Source of the DNA: Lytechinus variegatus
Taxonomy: Eukaryota > Echinodermata > Echinoidea > Temnopleuroida > Toxopneustidae
NCBI RefSeq assembly: GCF_018143015.1
Contig: NC_054748.1
Coordinates: 13,630,967-13,694,966, forward strand
Length of the DNA: 64,000 bases
Direction of reading: 5' to 3'
Numbering within the stretch: position 1 is the first letter of the stretch; each line of letters begins with the position of its first letter. Of the stretch, positions 35,225 through 47,220 are shown piece by piece. The notes beneath the pieces were generated by a model, which was not told where the DNA came from, did no database searches, and saw nothing but the letters and a program-made list of their open reading frames with translations. A program made the translations under genes and the position numbers.

Positions 35225-35775
35225 TGATGGGTGATGGACTGGATCATTTCAATTAGCAAATCTGGATCTCCTCTTCAGTGTTGTGAAGCCCACCAGATGT
35301 GATTATTGATTGCCTGAGTCCACAAACAGAGCTCGCTGCATCCCTTCTGTTTTTTGTTATCAGCCGTTTTCCTATCGATTTAGTCATATGCCAGACATCA
35401 AAGTGGTGGATGATATAGGGATAAAAGCTCACTAAGCATCTTTCGGATTCCTGTGTGACAGTCGGTTGCCACTGTTTTGCTACATTGATGCCGACTTGTA
35501 GCATTTTTTTCAGTGTCTGCTGACATCCAATCTTTTCCATTGCAACAGAGCTTGTTGCCTCAGTTTCCTGGACAACGGACATGTCCAGGATCTTGTGCGT
35601 CTTAATGTCTATGAATGTGTATGTGCAATACTTTGCATTATACCCTGGACAGTCGCACCTCCCATCTCCACATACGACTAACGGGTTGCTTCTACTCTTT
35701 ACTTCATCTTTTAGAGGAGCAATGTTTTCCTCATAGAAGTGGTTTATGGTTGGAAGGAGAGCTGCATTTTAGATA
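35225..35775 (-). pseudogene. Transposase-family fragment (copy 2)
   Basis: From 35582 the frame gives SVVQETEATSSVAMEKIGCQ, TLKKMLQVGINVAKQW, then after a one-base slip continues as FDVWHMTKSIGKRLITKNRR. Upstream (35600-35760) the sequence corresponds to GDGRCDSPGYNAKYCTYTFI. It is nearly identical to 13400-13800 over the shared part. FDVWHM.K resembles the catalytic-Asp neighbourhood of DDE enzymes (inference). Confidence 0.7.
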
Positions 35776-36050
35776 GAGTTGAAAGTTGTTTGAGATATGA
35801 ACTGGCGGTTTAGAGGTTTGGCGAATAATCATACTTGTTTCAAAGCCTGTGCATAGCGAAGACCGTCACATTGACACCATGGTCAAGGATTTTTTCTTTA
35901 AAGTAGCTTGCAAGAATGGTAACTTTGGTAATAATTCAACTCATGCCTCTTGGGGTTGAACTTACAGAAACTCTGAAGATCCCCCACTTCTGATCCGAAG
36001 CATGATGAGCATGTTTGTCTATCGTCACTGTCACTATCTGACAGGTCGCT

Positions 36051-36464
36051 CTAATGGCTTGCTAATGTAACCTCAGCAACTTTATGCCTCTGTCTTCCAT
36101 GTCTTTCTTCTTCTTTGTTGCTACATTGATGCTGACTTGTAGCATTTTCTTGTAGCTGACATCCAATCTTTTCCATTGCAACAGAGCTTGTTGCCTCAGT
36201 TTCCTGGACAACAGATATGTCCAGGATCTTTTGCGTCTTAATGTCTATGAATGTGTATGTGCAGTACTTTGCATTATACCCTGGACTGTCGCACCTCCCA
36301 TCTCCACATAAGACTTCCGGATGGCTTCTACTATTTACTTCATCTTTTAGAGGAGAAATGTTTTCCTCATAGAAGTGGTTTATGGTTGGAAGGAGTGCAA
36401 GCTGATTAGGGAATGCTGGAATCACTTTGAGTTTTATCTTTAAGCGGTCTTTCATCTTCTGCAT
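36051..36464 (-). pseudogene. Transposase-family fragment (copy 3, N-terminal to motif region)
   Basis: The open frame reads MQKMKDRLKIKLKVIPAFPN, NHFYEENISPLKDE, VLCGDGRCDSPGYNAKYCTY, TFIDIKTQKILDISVVQETE, ATSSVAMEKIGCQ, and then diverges. Its first 30 codons are the source of the satellite that follows at 36410-37690. Confidence 0.75.
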
Positions 36465-37690
36465 AAGCAGTCAATCTACATTGATGTCATTCAGAAATAC
36501 ATATTTGTCGAATTCTATGACATCAGCAATATGATATTTGAATGCTGGAATCACTTTAGTTTTATCTTTAACTGGTCTTTAACTTTCTGCATAAGCAGCC
36601 AATCTACATTGATGTCATTCAGAAATACATATTTGTCGAATTCTATGACATCAGTAAGCTCCTATTGGAATGCTGGAATCACTTTAGTTTTATCTTTAAG
36701 TGGTCTTTAATCTTCGACATAAGCAGCCATTCTACATTGTCATTCAGCAATACATATTTGTCAAATTCTATGACATCAGCAATATGATATTTGAATGCTG
36801 GAATCACTTTAGTTTTATCTTTAACTGGTCTTTAACTTTCTGCATAAGCAGCTGTTCCATATTGGTGTCATTCAGAAATACATATTTGTCGAATTCTATG
36901 ACATCAGCAATATGATATTTGAATGCTGGAATCACTTTAGTTTTATCTTTAAGCGGTCTTAAACCTTCTTTTATAAGCAGCCATTACATTGGTGTCATTC
37001 AGAAATACATTTGTCGAATTCTATGACATCAGCAAGATGATATTTGAATGCTGGAATCACTTTAGTTTTATCTTTAAGTGGTCTTTAACTTTCGACATAA
37101 GCAGCCATTCTACATTGTCATTCAGCAATACATATTTGTCAAATTCTATGACATCAGCAAGATGATATTTGAATGCTGGAATCACTTTAGTTTTATCTTT
37201 AACTGGTCTTTAACTTTCTGCATAAGCAGCCGTTCCATATTGGTGTCATTCAGAAATACATATTTGTCGAATTCTATGACATCAGCAATATGATATTTGA
37301 ATGCTGGAATCACTTTAGTTTTATCTTTAAGTGGTCTTTAATCTTCGACATAAGCAGCCATTCTACATTGTCATTCAGCAATACATATTTGTCAAATTCT
37401 ATGACATCAGTAAGATGATATTTAAATGCTGGAATCACTTTAGTTTTATCTTTAAGCGGTCTTAAACCTTCTTGCATAAGCAGCTATTCTATATCGGTGC
37501 CATTCAGAAATACATTTGTCGAATTCTATGACATCAGCAAGATGATATTTGAATGCTGGAATCACTTTAGTTTTATCTTTAAGCTGTCTTTAACCTTCTG
37601 CATAAGTAGCTATTACATTGATATCATTCAGAAATACTTATTTTTCGAATTCAATGACATCAGCAAGCTGATATTGGAATGCTGGAATCC
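36410..37690. repeat. Satellite of about 126-bp units derived from transposase coding sequence
   Basis: The phrase AATGCTGGAATCACTTTAG recurs 11 times at a spacing of about 123-129 bp (36412, 36541, 36668, 36793, 36922, 37047, 37170, 37298, 37424, 37552 and 37678, approximately). Each unit continues TTTTATCTTTAAG-GGTCTT, GCATAAGCAGCC and GAATTCTATGACATCAGCAA. The first unit is the antisense of KLKVIPAFPN / MQKMKDRLKIKL codons in the adjacent transposase fragment. Units differ by small indels. Confidence 0.88.
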
Positions 37691-37694
37691 CCCC

Positions 37695-37932
37695 TAAATC
37701 AATCGTAACTCATGGAAATCCATCAGTATCATATTTTTTTCTATAGAAAATTTGAAAAATGTCCTTTGTAAACAAAGGAAAACACAAAATGGTCAAGAAA
37801 TTAATGACTTTATCGATATACATTCATATCTAGAATTTTTTTGAGCCAACATGCATTTCATATGTTGACTTTGCTGACTTTCCTTAGTTGCGATTGATCG
37901 GATCATTCGCAACTCTTTGTAAGACGGGCCCC
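37695..37932. mobile_element. MITE, AGACGGGCCC family, copy 1 (truncated)
   Basis: It ends GCAACTCTTTGTAAGACGGGCCC and contains TGTCCTTTGTAAACAAAGG and ATGTTGACTTTGC, as in the copies at 39023 and 62994. The left terminus is missing at the satellite edge. Confidence 0.7.
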
Positions 37933-39022
37933 TGGTAACTCTACAAATGTGTGAGAATCCCCAACCAGGTACTCATCGGAGGTAATTTCTGTGACACTCT
38001 TTTGAGTGTATGTCTTCAATGCTTCAATGTCGGCCTCAAGCGGGAGCTCTGCAGGCTTCCTAAAATGCTCCTAGCAATTCTTTTTACTTCATAGTGTGCA
38101 TCCCCAAACTTGATAATATTCTGGTTTAAGTCAAGAACTTGTGTCAGCAAACAAGTATCGACAAAAATCCAAGCGTTTATTGACATAATGGCACATTGCG
38201 AAAAAATAATCTCTATTCAAAAAGTAATGATGGAATATTCATACAGATATTTTCATATCAACCGAGATGCAGTGTGTAGTGAAATAACAAGATAGTGGTT
38301 TGAAGAGTTTAATGTCGTTCGAAATTTCATAACTTTTGTTGTGAGCAATTTCTTTATTTCTTTGAAATTCCCATATCTAAATTGTTGCCTTATTAGATTA
38401 ATAATATCAAAACTTGACGTAAAAATAACTCCCTGCTCGTGAGTACCAACTTACTTTTCCACTGCCATCATCATGTTCACAGCTTACATCTTTTTCCTAA
38501 AATTGGAGGTGAAAATATGAACAATTTTTTTTATTTGTCTTATTAACGACTGTGTGCCAGGCATCATGAGAAATTTGACACCAATAAGGTGTTTACCTAT
38601 CAAGATACATGTATTCTCAAGTACCCTTTGTCTTCATAGTTGAATAGAGAAAAGAAATTAGGACAGGGTGGACAAAGGCATAATTTTCTCACCAAAACAT
38701 TTGATATGTTCATGATGATTAAAAATATGGTATCTAACTTAAAATTCAAACTTCAGGAATGTTGAAACATATAGATTCAGGGTCCCGTAACACAAAGCTT
38801 AGCAATGATGGTAGAACACTTACGATTGAATTCATTGACTGCAATGTGTAACCAATCATGAAAATCAAACGTGTGTCTCTGATTAACCGCTACAATAACC
38901 TTTGTGTTTAATAGGGGACCCAGATGTCTTTGTTAAATGTTCTGTATATACTAAATCCCAGTGTGAAACTCTGTAGGAGCAGTTGGCAGTATATCTAGAC
39001 CCTTATGTAATAGACTGGACCT
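37933..39022. other. Spacer, no gene seen
   Basis: It is AT-rich. 38780-38910 and 39296-39425 share ...GTAACACAAA-CTTAGCAAT...ATTGATTGCATTGA..., so part is a further dispersed repeat. No exon is supported. Confidence 0.5.
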
Positions 39023-39288
39023 GGGCCCTGTCTTACAAAGAGTTTAAATTATTCTGATCAATTAACTCTGTGGAAATCCATCAGTGTCATAATTTTTCTC
39101 CAGGAAATTTGTAAAATATCCTTTGTAAAGGAAGGAGAAAAAACTGAACTGTCAAAAGATCAATGAATTCATGGATATACATTCATAACTAAATCTTTTT
39201 TTAGCAAACATGAATTTTATGTTGACTTTGCTAGCTTTTCATAGTTGCGATTGTTTGAATAAATCGCAACTCTTTGTAAGACGGGCCC
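39023..39288. mobile_element. MITE, AGACGGGCCC family, copy 2 (complete)
   Basis: It starts GGGCCCTGTCTTACAAAGAG and ends CAACTCTTTGTAAGACGGGCCC. The arms are about 25 bp and inverted. The interior is non-coding with ATCCATCAGTGTCATAATTTT and ATGTTGACTTTGC. Confidence 0.8.
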
Positions 39289-39429
39289 CAGATCAGTCTC
39301 GGTAACACAAATCTTAGCAATAATCATTGAAGAAATTTTCACAATTGATTGCATTGAATACAATGTACAATCAATCGTAAAAATCAAGCATACTATCACT
39401 TGCTATCCCTTGTGTTAGAGGACCCTGGT

Positions 39430-40080
39430 CTGTTGCAATCAAATATTTTTTTAATGCTAAAATCCAGAATTTAGACACGGATTTAGGAATGCACAAGGAC
39501 CGGTACCTGTTGCAAAATTGACCGCGTGCTTTCTCTTATTGTCCTTCTTTCCCTCTCCTTTGCTCTTCAGAGAATTATGCGGAAAGAAATGTTTCCAAAA
39601 CTTTCTATGAGAACTTTCTTTCGTATTCATTTTGTTAGTGTTGCTTGCTTGCTTGTTTGTTGTTTGGAAAAGTGTAGGCCTACCAGAAGATCTGATATCT
39701 ATTTTCCCTTTTTCCCTTGTCACAGAGATTTCTGTAGCGCTGTCGTTGGATGAATTAAAAGCTTGATATTATTGTCACAATTTCTTCCGACACCATGACA
39801 AATGGTAGTAGGGTCAGAACGAGGAACTTAATTGAAATGTACTGGGAAAATGGTTTTATTTTGTTGTGTACCTTCGCTTCTGCCTTCCTGTATTCCACAT
39901 CTGCACTTTCCAGGTACTCCTTATTGTCTGAAACAAAATTGGAGAATAATTTTCTCTTTCATGCACATCTCACAAATAAGTATAAGAGAAATCTTAACAC
40001 ACCTTATTTCTAAGCAGGAGTGGATGAGTACATTAAAATTTGTAATTTGGAGTGTCATATGATTTTGGGTGGATGTTGTG
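39430..40080. other. Spacer, no gene recognised
   Basis: Several short open frames occur on both strands without recognisable motifs. Nothing else is seen. Confidence 0.4.
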
Positions 40081-40084
40081 TTTA

Positions 40085-42200
40085 CTTGTTCATAAATGAC
40101 CTATATTTATTAAGACAGTACGAATCAATTGATTGTTTCATAGTTTTAAATGCCACCGCTCTCTCTTCAGCAGGGACTCCATACACTTTGCATGCAGTGT
40201 CCATGCAAGAAGACAGAACATTGGGGTTGATTGGCTGGACGTCTTGTTGCGATAACTTGCTGCTCTACCCCATACAATTACTCCGGATGAGGACTTCATC
40301 CAGAATTCGACTCTTCAAAAGCTCACGAGCGAAGACTGTCATGCTACTGCACTGACTTTTCAGTAGCATGAGTTCTTCGCCCATGAGTTTTTGTGTGCCA
40401 TCATTTCTCACTCTATCCCCACTGTCTCCCCTGTCCCCCTACCTTCCCCACCCCTAACTAGCCCTCCCACCCTCCAGCAATCCAACAATATGGGTCATTA
40501 GCCTTCTTATCTTTATCAGCTCACTCACCATTTCTGGCTGATCTTCCACCTCTTCGTTAATCTGTAAAATCTGTAATTTGACCTTGATTATGTGACCTTT
40601 GTGTTTTTTTGTTAAAGAATGACCTATATTAATTTCAGCAGTATGAATCAATTGATTGCTTCATTGTTCTAAATGCCACCACGCTCTCTTCAGCAGGGAT
40701 ACCGTACATTTTGCATGCAGTGTCCATGCAAGAAGACAGAACGGTGGGGTCGATTTGCTGCACCTCTTTACGATTAGAGAGTTTGTTTGACTTCCAGGTG
40801 CAATTACTCTGGATGAGAATTTCATCAGGAATTCGACGCTTCAAAAGCTTTAAAGACTGTCATGCTACTGCACTAACTCTTCAGTAGCATGAGTTCTTCG
40901 CCCATGGGTTTTTGTTTGCCATCATTTTTTACTCTATCCCCACTGTCTCCCCTGTCCCCCTACCTTCCCCACCCCAAACTAGCCCTCTCCCACCCTCCAG
41001 CTATCCAACAATACGGGTCAGAAGCCTTCTTATCTTTATCAGCTCACTCACCATATCTGGCTGATCTTCCACCTCTTTGTTAATCTGTAAAATCTGTAAT
41101 TTGGATTGTAATTTGACCTTGATTATGTGACCTTTGTGTTTATTTGTTAAAGAATGACCTATATTCATTTCAGCAGTATGAATCAATTGATTGTTTCATA
41201 CTTCTAAATGCCACCGCTCTCTCTTCAGCAGGGACACTGTACATTTTGCATGCAGTGTCCATGCAAGAAGACAGAAGGGTGGGGTCGATTGGCTGGACTT
41301 CTGCACGCCATGATAGTTTGTTACTCTTCCGGTACAATTACTCTGGATGAGGATTTCATCAGGAATTCGACACTTCAAAAGCTCACAGGCGAAGACTGTC
41401 GTGCCACTGCACCGATTTTTCAGTAGCATGAGTTCTTTGTCAGTGAGCTATTTTGCTTCATCCGTTCTTTCCCACCCCAGACTGACCCCCGACCACCCTC
41501 CAGCAATCCAACAATACAGATCAGAAGCCTGCTGCACGTCTTCACGATTAGATTTGTTCGACTTCCCCGAGGCAATTACACCGGATGAGGATATCATCAG
41601 GAATTCGATGCTTCAAAAGCTCTAAAGACTGTCATGCTACTGCACTGACTCTTCTGTAGCATGAGTTCTTCACCCATGAGTTTTTATGTGCCACCATTTC
41701 TTACTCTATCCCCACTGTCTCATCTGTCCCCCTACCTTCCCCACCCCTAACTAGCCCTCCCACCCTCCAGCAATCCAACAATACGGGTCAGAAGCCTTCT
41801 TATCTTTATCAGCTCACTCACCATATCTGGCTGATCTTCCACCTCTTTGTTAATCTGTAAAATCTGTAATTTGACCTTGATTATGTGACCTTTGTGTTTA
41901 TTTGTTAAAGAATGACCTGTATTTATTTCGGCAGTATGAATCGATTGATTGCTTCATTGTTCTAAATGCCACCACGCTCTCTTCAGCAGGGACATCGTAC
42001 ATTTTGCAAGCAGTGTCCATGCAAGAAGAGAGAACGGTGGGGTCGATTTGCCGTACGTCCATCCTCGCTGTTTGATAGTTTGTTCGATTTACCAGTACAG
42101 TTGCTTCGAAATTAATACGTCGTCTGGTATGTGACGCTTCAAAAGCTCACGGGCGAAGACCGTCATGCTACTGCACTGACTTTTCTGTAGCATGAATTCG
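40085..42200 (-). repeat. Tandem array of one exon (about five copies)
   Basis: A coding block recurs at about 40085-40375, 40615-40890, 41148-41430, 41530-41665 (partial) and 41920-42200, with a main period of about 530-540 bp. On the minus strand it reads SSMTVFARELLKRRIPDEIL, KSNKLSNRKEVQQIDPTVLS, SCMDTACKMYGIPAEESVVA, FRTMKQSIDSYC, with copy-specific changes, stops and indels. Acceptor-like AAAGTCAG precedes each block. Between blocks is a shared C-rich segment (CCCCACTGTCTCCCCTGTCC). It lies downstream of exon 43135-42901 and probably belongs to the same gene. Function unknown. Confidence 0.75.
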
Positions 42201-42544
42201 CCCATGAGCTCTTTTGCTTCATCCGCTCCTACTCCATCCCCACTGTCTCCCCTGTACATTTTTTTTTAAATGGTGATCCCAATTTGTTTGTCTTTTCCAG
42301 CAAATACACTCACAACTTAGATCCACTATACAGTAGGCAAGATTGGCGAAATAAAGGAAATTACTTATTATTTTATTGTCCTCTTTTTTTTAATTGTTCT
42401 CTGGCAAAATATAAAGAAATAAAAACCATTACAAAAAAGAAAAAGCAATAATTATATTCAGTTAGGCAATACTCAATACTCTAAAAGGACTATGACATTA
42501 TAGTCATATTAAGATAAACTTCATATGACTATATAGTGTGATCA

Positions 42545-42900
42545 CTCACCTCTAAACCTGGAAAGTGGCACGGCATCATCCTCGTCAGAATCTCATTCCT
42601 CCAGTCCAGCGGATCTAGAATCCTTCACCACTGCTTCTGTTGATAATATGTGCAATATTACATTTTTTTTAATGGTGATCCCAATTTGTTTGTCTTTTCC
42701 AACAAATACACTCACAACTTAGATCCACTATACAGTAGGCAAGATTGGCAAAATAAAGGAAATCACTCTTTTTTTATTGTCCTCTGGCAAAATATAAATA
42801 AATAACCATTACAAAAAAGAAAAAGCAATAATTATATGCAGTTAAGCAATACTCAATTCATAGCAAAAACTTAATACGACTATATAGTGTGATCACTCAC
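42545..42900. repeat. Duplicated intron/exon-end block
   Basis: 42250-42612 and 42650-42960 share TTTTTTTTAATGGTGATCCC, CAATTTGTTTGTCTTTTCC, GATCCACTATACAGTAGGCA and the exon end CTCTAAACCTGGAAAGTGGC. This is a tandem duplication of about 360-400 bp in which the upstream copy of the exon has lost its start. Confidence 0.7.
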
Positions 42901-43135
42901 CTCTAAACCTGGAAAGTGGCGCGTCGTCATCCTCATCAGAATCTGATTCTTCCAGTCCAGTGACCGCCAGCACCGTTCCACACCATCTCTCCCTCCCCCA
43001 AGGCATCAGTACACAGGAGCCAACAGTTGGCACACCTCCTCTAAAAGGACCATGACACACCAGGTCTTTGAACGGGACAACATTTTCAGTCTTATCCCTA
43101 TCCCACCGGATCAGAAGCTCCCTGTTTGGATCCAT
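42901..43135 (-). CDS. First exon of an unrecognised gene (MDPNRELLIRW...)
   Basis: ATG at 43135 opens MDPNRELLIRWDRDKTENVV, PFKDLVCHG, TVGSCVLMPWGRERWCGTVL, then an acidic EESDSDEDDD and a donor (TTTAGAG|GTGAGT, phase 1). The RW.D...SVV / VG..V...WG...W.G.VL layout resembles N-terminal exons of echinoderm and cnidarian BEN-domain-type or transposon-associated proteins; this is pattern memory only. The last about 60 bp are duplicated at 42550-42612 with the same donor. The exon array at 40085-42200 on the same strand is a likely continuation. Confidence 0.55.
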
Positions 43136-43217
43136 GGAATTGCCTGTAGTTAAGAAAATCTAACGTTCAAGAAAATTCTTGATAGCATACTATCTAGATG
43201 TAGTGAATGTAAGTCTA

Positions 43218-43327
43218 ATAATTTTACGCTTATGGTTTCGACCATGGACTAACGCATGTTTAAGCAAATCAATTTACCTAAACCTGCGTTAGTCCATGGT
43301 CGAAATCATGGCAACAACCGTAAAATT
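43218..43327. repeat. Inverted repeat just upstream of the 43135 start codon
   Basis: Left arm 43218-43262 and right arm 43279-43327 are imperfect reverse complements around a short loop, sharing GGTTTCGACCATGGACTAACGCA and its inverse. They begin and end TAATTTTACG / CGTAAAATTA. It may be a foldback MITE or a promoter-proximal hairpin. Confidence 0.6.
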
Positions 43328-44270
43328 AGCGCATTTTGCAAGGCACAAGCGTTCATGCCAACTTTCATTTTGCCATTTGCTACCACTACTGTTAAGTTAG
43401 ATCCAGACGCACTCATACTACAATATAGTCCCATGCCTATGTGGAATGTGTCTAACAGTAATAACATTCACTGTTGCACCAGTCAGAAACACAACAAAAT
43501 TGTTTTAGACTAAACAAGATTAAATTTGCTAGATAACATGTAGTCTACCTGATTCAGGGACTCCGGCAGTCTGGGCTGTGCCACTCATACAACATACGGG
43601 CTGTGCCAAAAATTTGAGGATTTAGATTTGAAAGCAAAATTTTAAATATTTATTTTCCTCTCAAGTCTCATGTATGAATGATCTAGACTGGAAAAAGGAG
43701 TGTTGACACACACAAAAGCTACTGAAGCCTATTTACCCATAAACATTGCAGATCTATGTAACGTACACTCTAGGGGACATTAGGACCTCAATAACGTGGA
43801 GAAAAGCCGCCAGAGTAGTCGGATTTTCAAGCACTATTTCACAAAATTCACATGAATTTTATGAAAATATATAACTTAGATATAATTTTGGATATCTAAA
43901 GTCCAATAATCAATCATTAATTCCACTAAAAAATTTTTTGTAACTTTAAAGAAAAAAAGAAGAAAATAATAAGACAACTCACCCTGGCGGCAAGCCTTGT
44001 CGTTATCATTGTGTGCATTTGTGTGTCCACAAATGCACTACCCTGTTATATGCGATCGTGCCGCCTATGAGGTCAATACTGTTATGTTTTGACCTCATTG
44101 GTACTAGGAGTGGTAACGTACTAGGCTCTATATGACTATATTTATTGGCTTATGAAAAAAAAACTTATCTTAGTTAGAACAGCAGATAAGTTGTAGTACG
44201 GTACACAAACTGATCCACACATGATTAATTGGCTCCACTCTCGCTCTCTACTCAACTTACACTAAAAGTG
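43328..44270. other. Spacer, no gene seen
   Basis: This is AT-rich sequence upstream of the minus-strand exon at 43135. A GTGCATTTGTGTGTCCACAAATGCAC short palindrome lies at about 44011. Nothing else is supported. Confidence 0.45.
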
Positions 44271-44660
44271 TTATTATTATTATTTTTTGTTTGGCGTCAC
44301 CTGTGCCTGGGAGGCGAAAAGCGAACTGAATCACTATGACCCGCAGGTCTCTCCTCCCGATATAACTGATTGGGGGAATGCAGGTGGACCACTACACCGG
44401 GGTTTCCCCTACTCTTATACGAATAGTGCAGTGGGTTCTTCACGTGCAAAGATGGTGACTCTCCTCTACACGGGGCCTCCATTTAACGTCCTATCCGAGG
44501 GACGGAGTGTTTTCCATTGTAACATAGCCTGCATCTATGAAACATGGGAGAGACGTTTACACACAACGCACTGGCTTCACTCATCCGCCCGGGGTGGACT
44601 CGAACCCACGATCTTTGGTTCGACGGGCAGACGCGTTACCGACTGAGCCAACACCACTCT
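44271..44660 (-). mobile_element. tRNA-derived SINE (minus strand)
   Basis: On the minus strand the head reads GTGTTGGCTCAGTCGGTAAC (A-box) and GTGGGTTCGAGTCCACC (B-box). A body of about 300 bp follows, ending at an (ATA)n tail (44271-44285). The open frames across it are not genes. Confidence 0.8.
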
Positions 44661-45869
44661 CACCGTTAGTGTCTAGGCCTTCGTTCACCTGATTCTAGGC
44701 TGGATGGATTACCTCAAACACAAAAAATTAGAATCCAAGAGTAAGGCCCTACAGTTACACGAAAAGAAATGAATGGGACCGATAATACGGACGATTTCAC
44801 AAATAAACGCAAATCATTGATTTTCTACTTAATGTGGCACTGTTTAAATTGTTTTCTCTTCTATAAGCTATAAGCCTAAAGTTATGTTGGAAATTGAAAA
44901 AAAAAACATATTTTCATCATTTTCTGAAAAGAAATAGCAGTTTATTTTGCTTACCGGAGATGCAGCACCCGCTGACGTGTTTCTAGGGCCTTTCTACCGG
45001 GAACAAGAGTCGAATTTTCGCGGTACAGCAAAAAGACCTAATTTTATACGCATGCGCATTGTGTTGCGAAGGCCCTTCTGCTGGGAAGAAAACTTGCTGT
45101 GGAGATGCTAGGGCCCTTTTTCAATTGATGATTACGTAATTGTTACGTCGTTTTGGATGATCTGGGTTAGATAATATGAAAGAGCTTTCAAAACTCTATC
45201 GAATGAAGTGAAAAACCGAAAATCGATTTTGGGCACAAAATTTCATGTTAGGGCCCTTCTGCCGGCGAGGCGACGATATAATATATCTGTGGCCTTGTAT
45301 TGTCCATTTGAGATCTTTCCGATGGTATCTAAAAAAAATATGTTGAAGTTGATAGATAATAAATTCTAAAACATACATGGTTGACATTTTCCATCATACA
45401 TGTACCATCTAAAAACCTTAGGATGTTTCGCCATGTTTTCATTTCCTTTTAGAAACCAAAATAACCATGATAACGTCTTCACCAGAGTTTCATATGAAGA
45501 AAATGTAAAATGAGAACATACAGATATAGAGGCAGTTTGCAAATTTGAGGTATAAAAAATTATTATAGATATATATGTACTAACCTTGACATAGTTGACC
45601 CCACCGAGCTGATTCGGTGCATTGTGCTGCACCTCCCCAATGTCATATAATATATTTGTTGCCTTGAATTGTCCATTTGAGATCTTTCCGACGGTATCTA
45701 AATAAAATATGTTGAAGTTAGATAGAAAATAAATTCTAAACATACATGGTTGACATTTTCCATCAATACATGTACCATCTAAAAACCTTAGGATGTTTCG
45801 CCATGTTTTCATTTCCTTTTAGAAACCAAAATAACCATGATAACGTCTTCGCCAGAGTTTCATATGAAG

Positions 45870-45988
45870 AAAATGTAAAATGAGAACATACAGATATGTA
45901 CTAACCTTAACATAGTTGGCCCTACCAGGCTGATAGGGCCAACTATGTTAAGGTTAGTACATATCTGTATGTTCTCATTTTACATTTT
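45870..45988. repeat. Perfect palindrome, 55-bp arms, 9-nt loop
   Basis: 45870-45924 and 45934-45988 are exact reverse complements; the loop is CCAGGCTGA. The arm contains the exon-end/donor phrase of the neighbouring duplicated exon (ACTAACCTTAACATAGTTGG) and its intron. Confidence 0.92.
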
Positions 45989-46026
45989 AGACGACAAATA
46001 TATTACATGTAATATATTTGTCGTCT
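45989..46026. repeat. Second perfect palindrome (38 bp, no loop)
   Basis: AGACGACAAATATATTACA is followed directly by its exact reverse complement. It abuts the right end of the 55-bp-arm palindrome. Confidence 0.92.
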
Positions 46027-46090
46027 TAAATTGTCCACTGGAGATCTTTCTGACGGCACCTATGAAAATATGTTGTAGTTGATAGAAAAT

Positions 46091-47220
46091 CAATTCTAAA
46101 ACCTGTATGGGCTCTGAGTTTCAGCTTTGATGTGGTTAATAGGCATAGGCTTTCAATTGTAAGTACTATAGTGAAAAAGGGGAAAAACAAGCGCTAAATT
46201 CAGGTGGAGCTAAATTTAGGACAAAAGTAGGATATTAGGTGCAAAAGGTAGAAGTGGGCGAAAATTAGGACATGCCCCTGTTTTTGTCTCACCTGCATAG
46301 CAGAGTGAGGCGCCACTTACTGGTATGATTTTTTTTCCTCTTTCCCTTTGCATCCATCATCAATTCTGGGTACCCATTTGAAATCTGGTTGGAGAGTGGC
46401 AAATTCAGATTAGTGCCTTGCAAGAAGGGGTTTGCTTGTTGTGGGATTTGAATCCCCATGCTTTTTTTAAAGTGGATATTTGCTCTGAGCTAATTTTTTT
46501 TCAATATTATAAAGCAGGAGAAATAGATAAAACTTTTGGTGAAGTTTCGATGAAAAGATGTCAAAGATTAACGACAGATCACTTTTTAAAGTTTTGAGTT
46601 TATAGGTTCAGTCTGCTACTTAAATATTTCTGCCAAATAAGTTGAAAGTAAAATATATTCAAGTGTCATTCCCAAGAAATCAAATCACTGTTCATATTCT
46701 ATGTTATGGATAACGGTCCTAATGAATCTTAAACACACACCAACTCTTTGCCTGCTTTATTTGACTCAAGTCAAGCCATGTTTGACTCAAGTCGCATTAA
46801 TCTGTTCTCGGTACACAGGTACACAATAGTGATGTGAGCATCGCATTGTACTGTGTACACAGAGAAGCTTTTCTGTACAATAATTAAACAAATCAAAAGC
46901 TATTTAGCTTAGTCATAGTCTAGTTCTAAATGATTTGAATTGAATTCTATTCTCTGACTCATCATACCATCCTGTACATACGCCCAAGCTGAGTGAGCAT
47001 GCAGTACTGAGCAATACCTGTCCGCCTCAAAAAAGTGTGTTTTTCATGATTTCATCACTGCTGGACAATATGTAGTTGTCGTTGATGACACCTCTCTTGC
47101 ATTCCTTTCCTAGCAAAAACCTTCAAAATTCATCTATCGACAATTTCTTCAGGGTAGCTCAACGTCAGGCACACACTCTTTTTACCATCTCCCCAAATCC
47201 TTCCTGCCATCTGCAGATAC
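46091..47220. other. Spacer with SINE-like scraps
   Basis: TTTTTGTCTCACCTGCATAGCAG at about 46284 resembles the left end of the Helentron-like family but is not followed by its repeats. GGGATTTGAATCCCC at about 46442 is a B-box-like scrap. No gene is recognised. Confidence 0.45.

Larger units (their letters stand above)
44940..46090 (-). repeat. Tandemly duplicated exon block (TVGKISNGQFKATN)
   Basis: On the minus strand 45700-45597 reads DTVGKISNGQFKATNILYDI, GEVQHNAPNQLGGVNYVK with an acceptor (TTTATTTAG) and donor (GTCAAG|GTTAGT). Diverged partial copies of its start lie at about 45335-45290 and 46055-46020. The flanking intron (ATTTCCTTTTAGAAACCAAA, ATAACGTCTTCRCCAGAGTTTC) is duplicated at 45366-45600 and 45735-45905. 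The gene is not recognised. 44940-45260 repeats GGGCCCTTCTGC-GG phrases. Confidence 0.6.

Noticed and set aside
36700..37697. Repeated 71-codon plus-strand frames
   Set aside because: They are shadows of the 126-bp satellite; the origin is the antisense transposase coding sequence.
44287..44646. 119-codon plus-strand gene
   Set aside because: It is the antisense of a tRNA-derived SINE with clear A- and B-boxes and tail.
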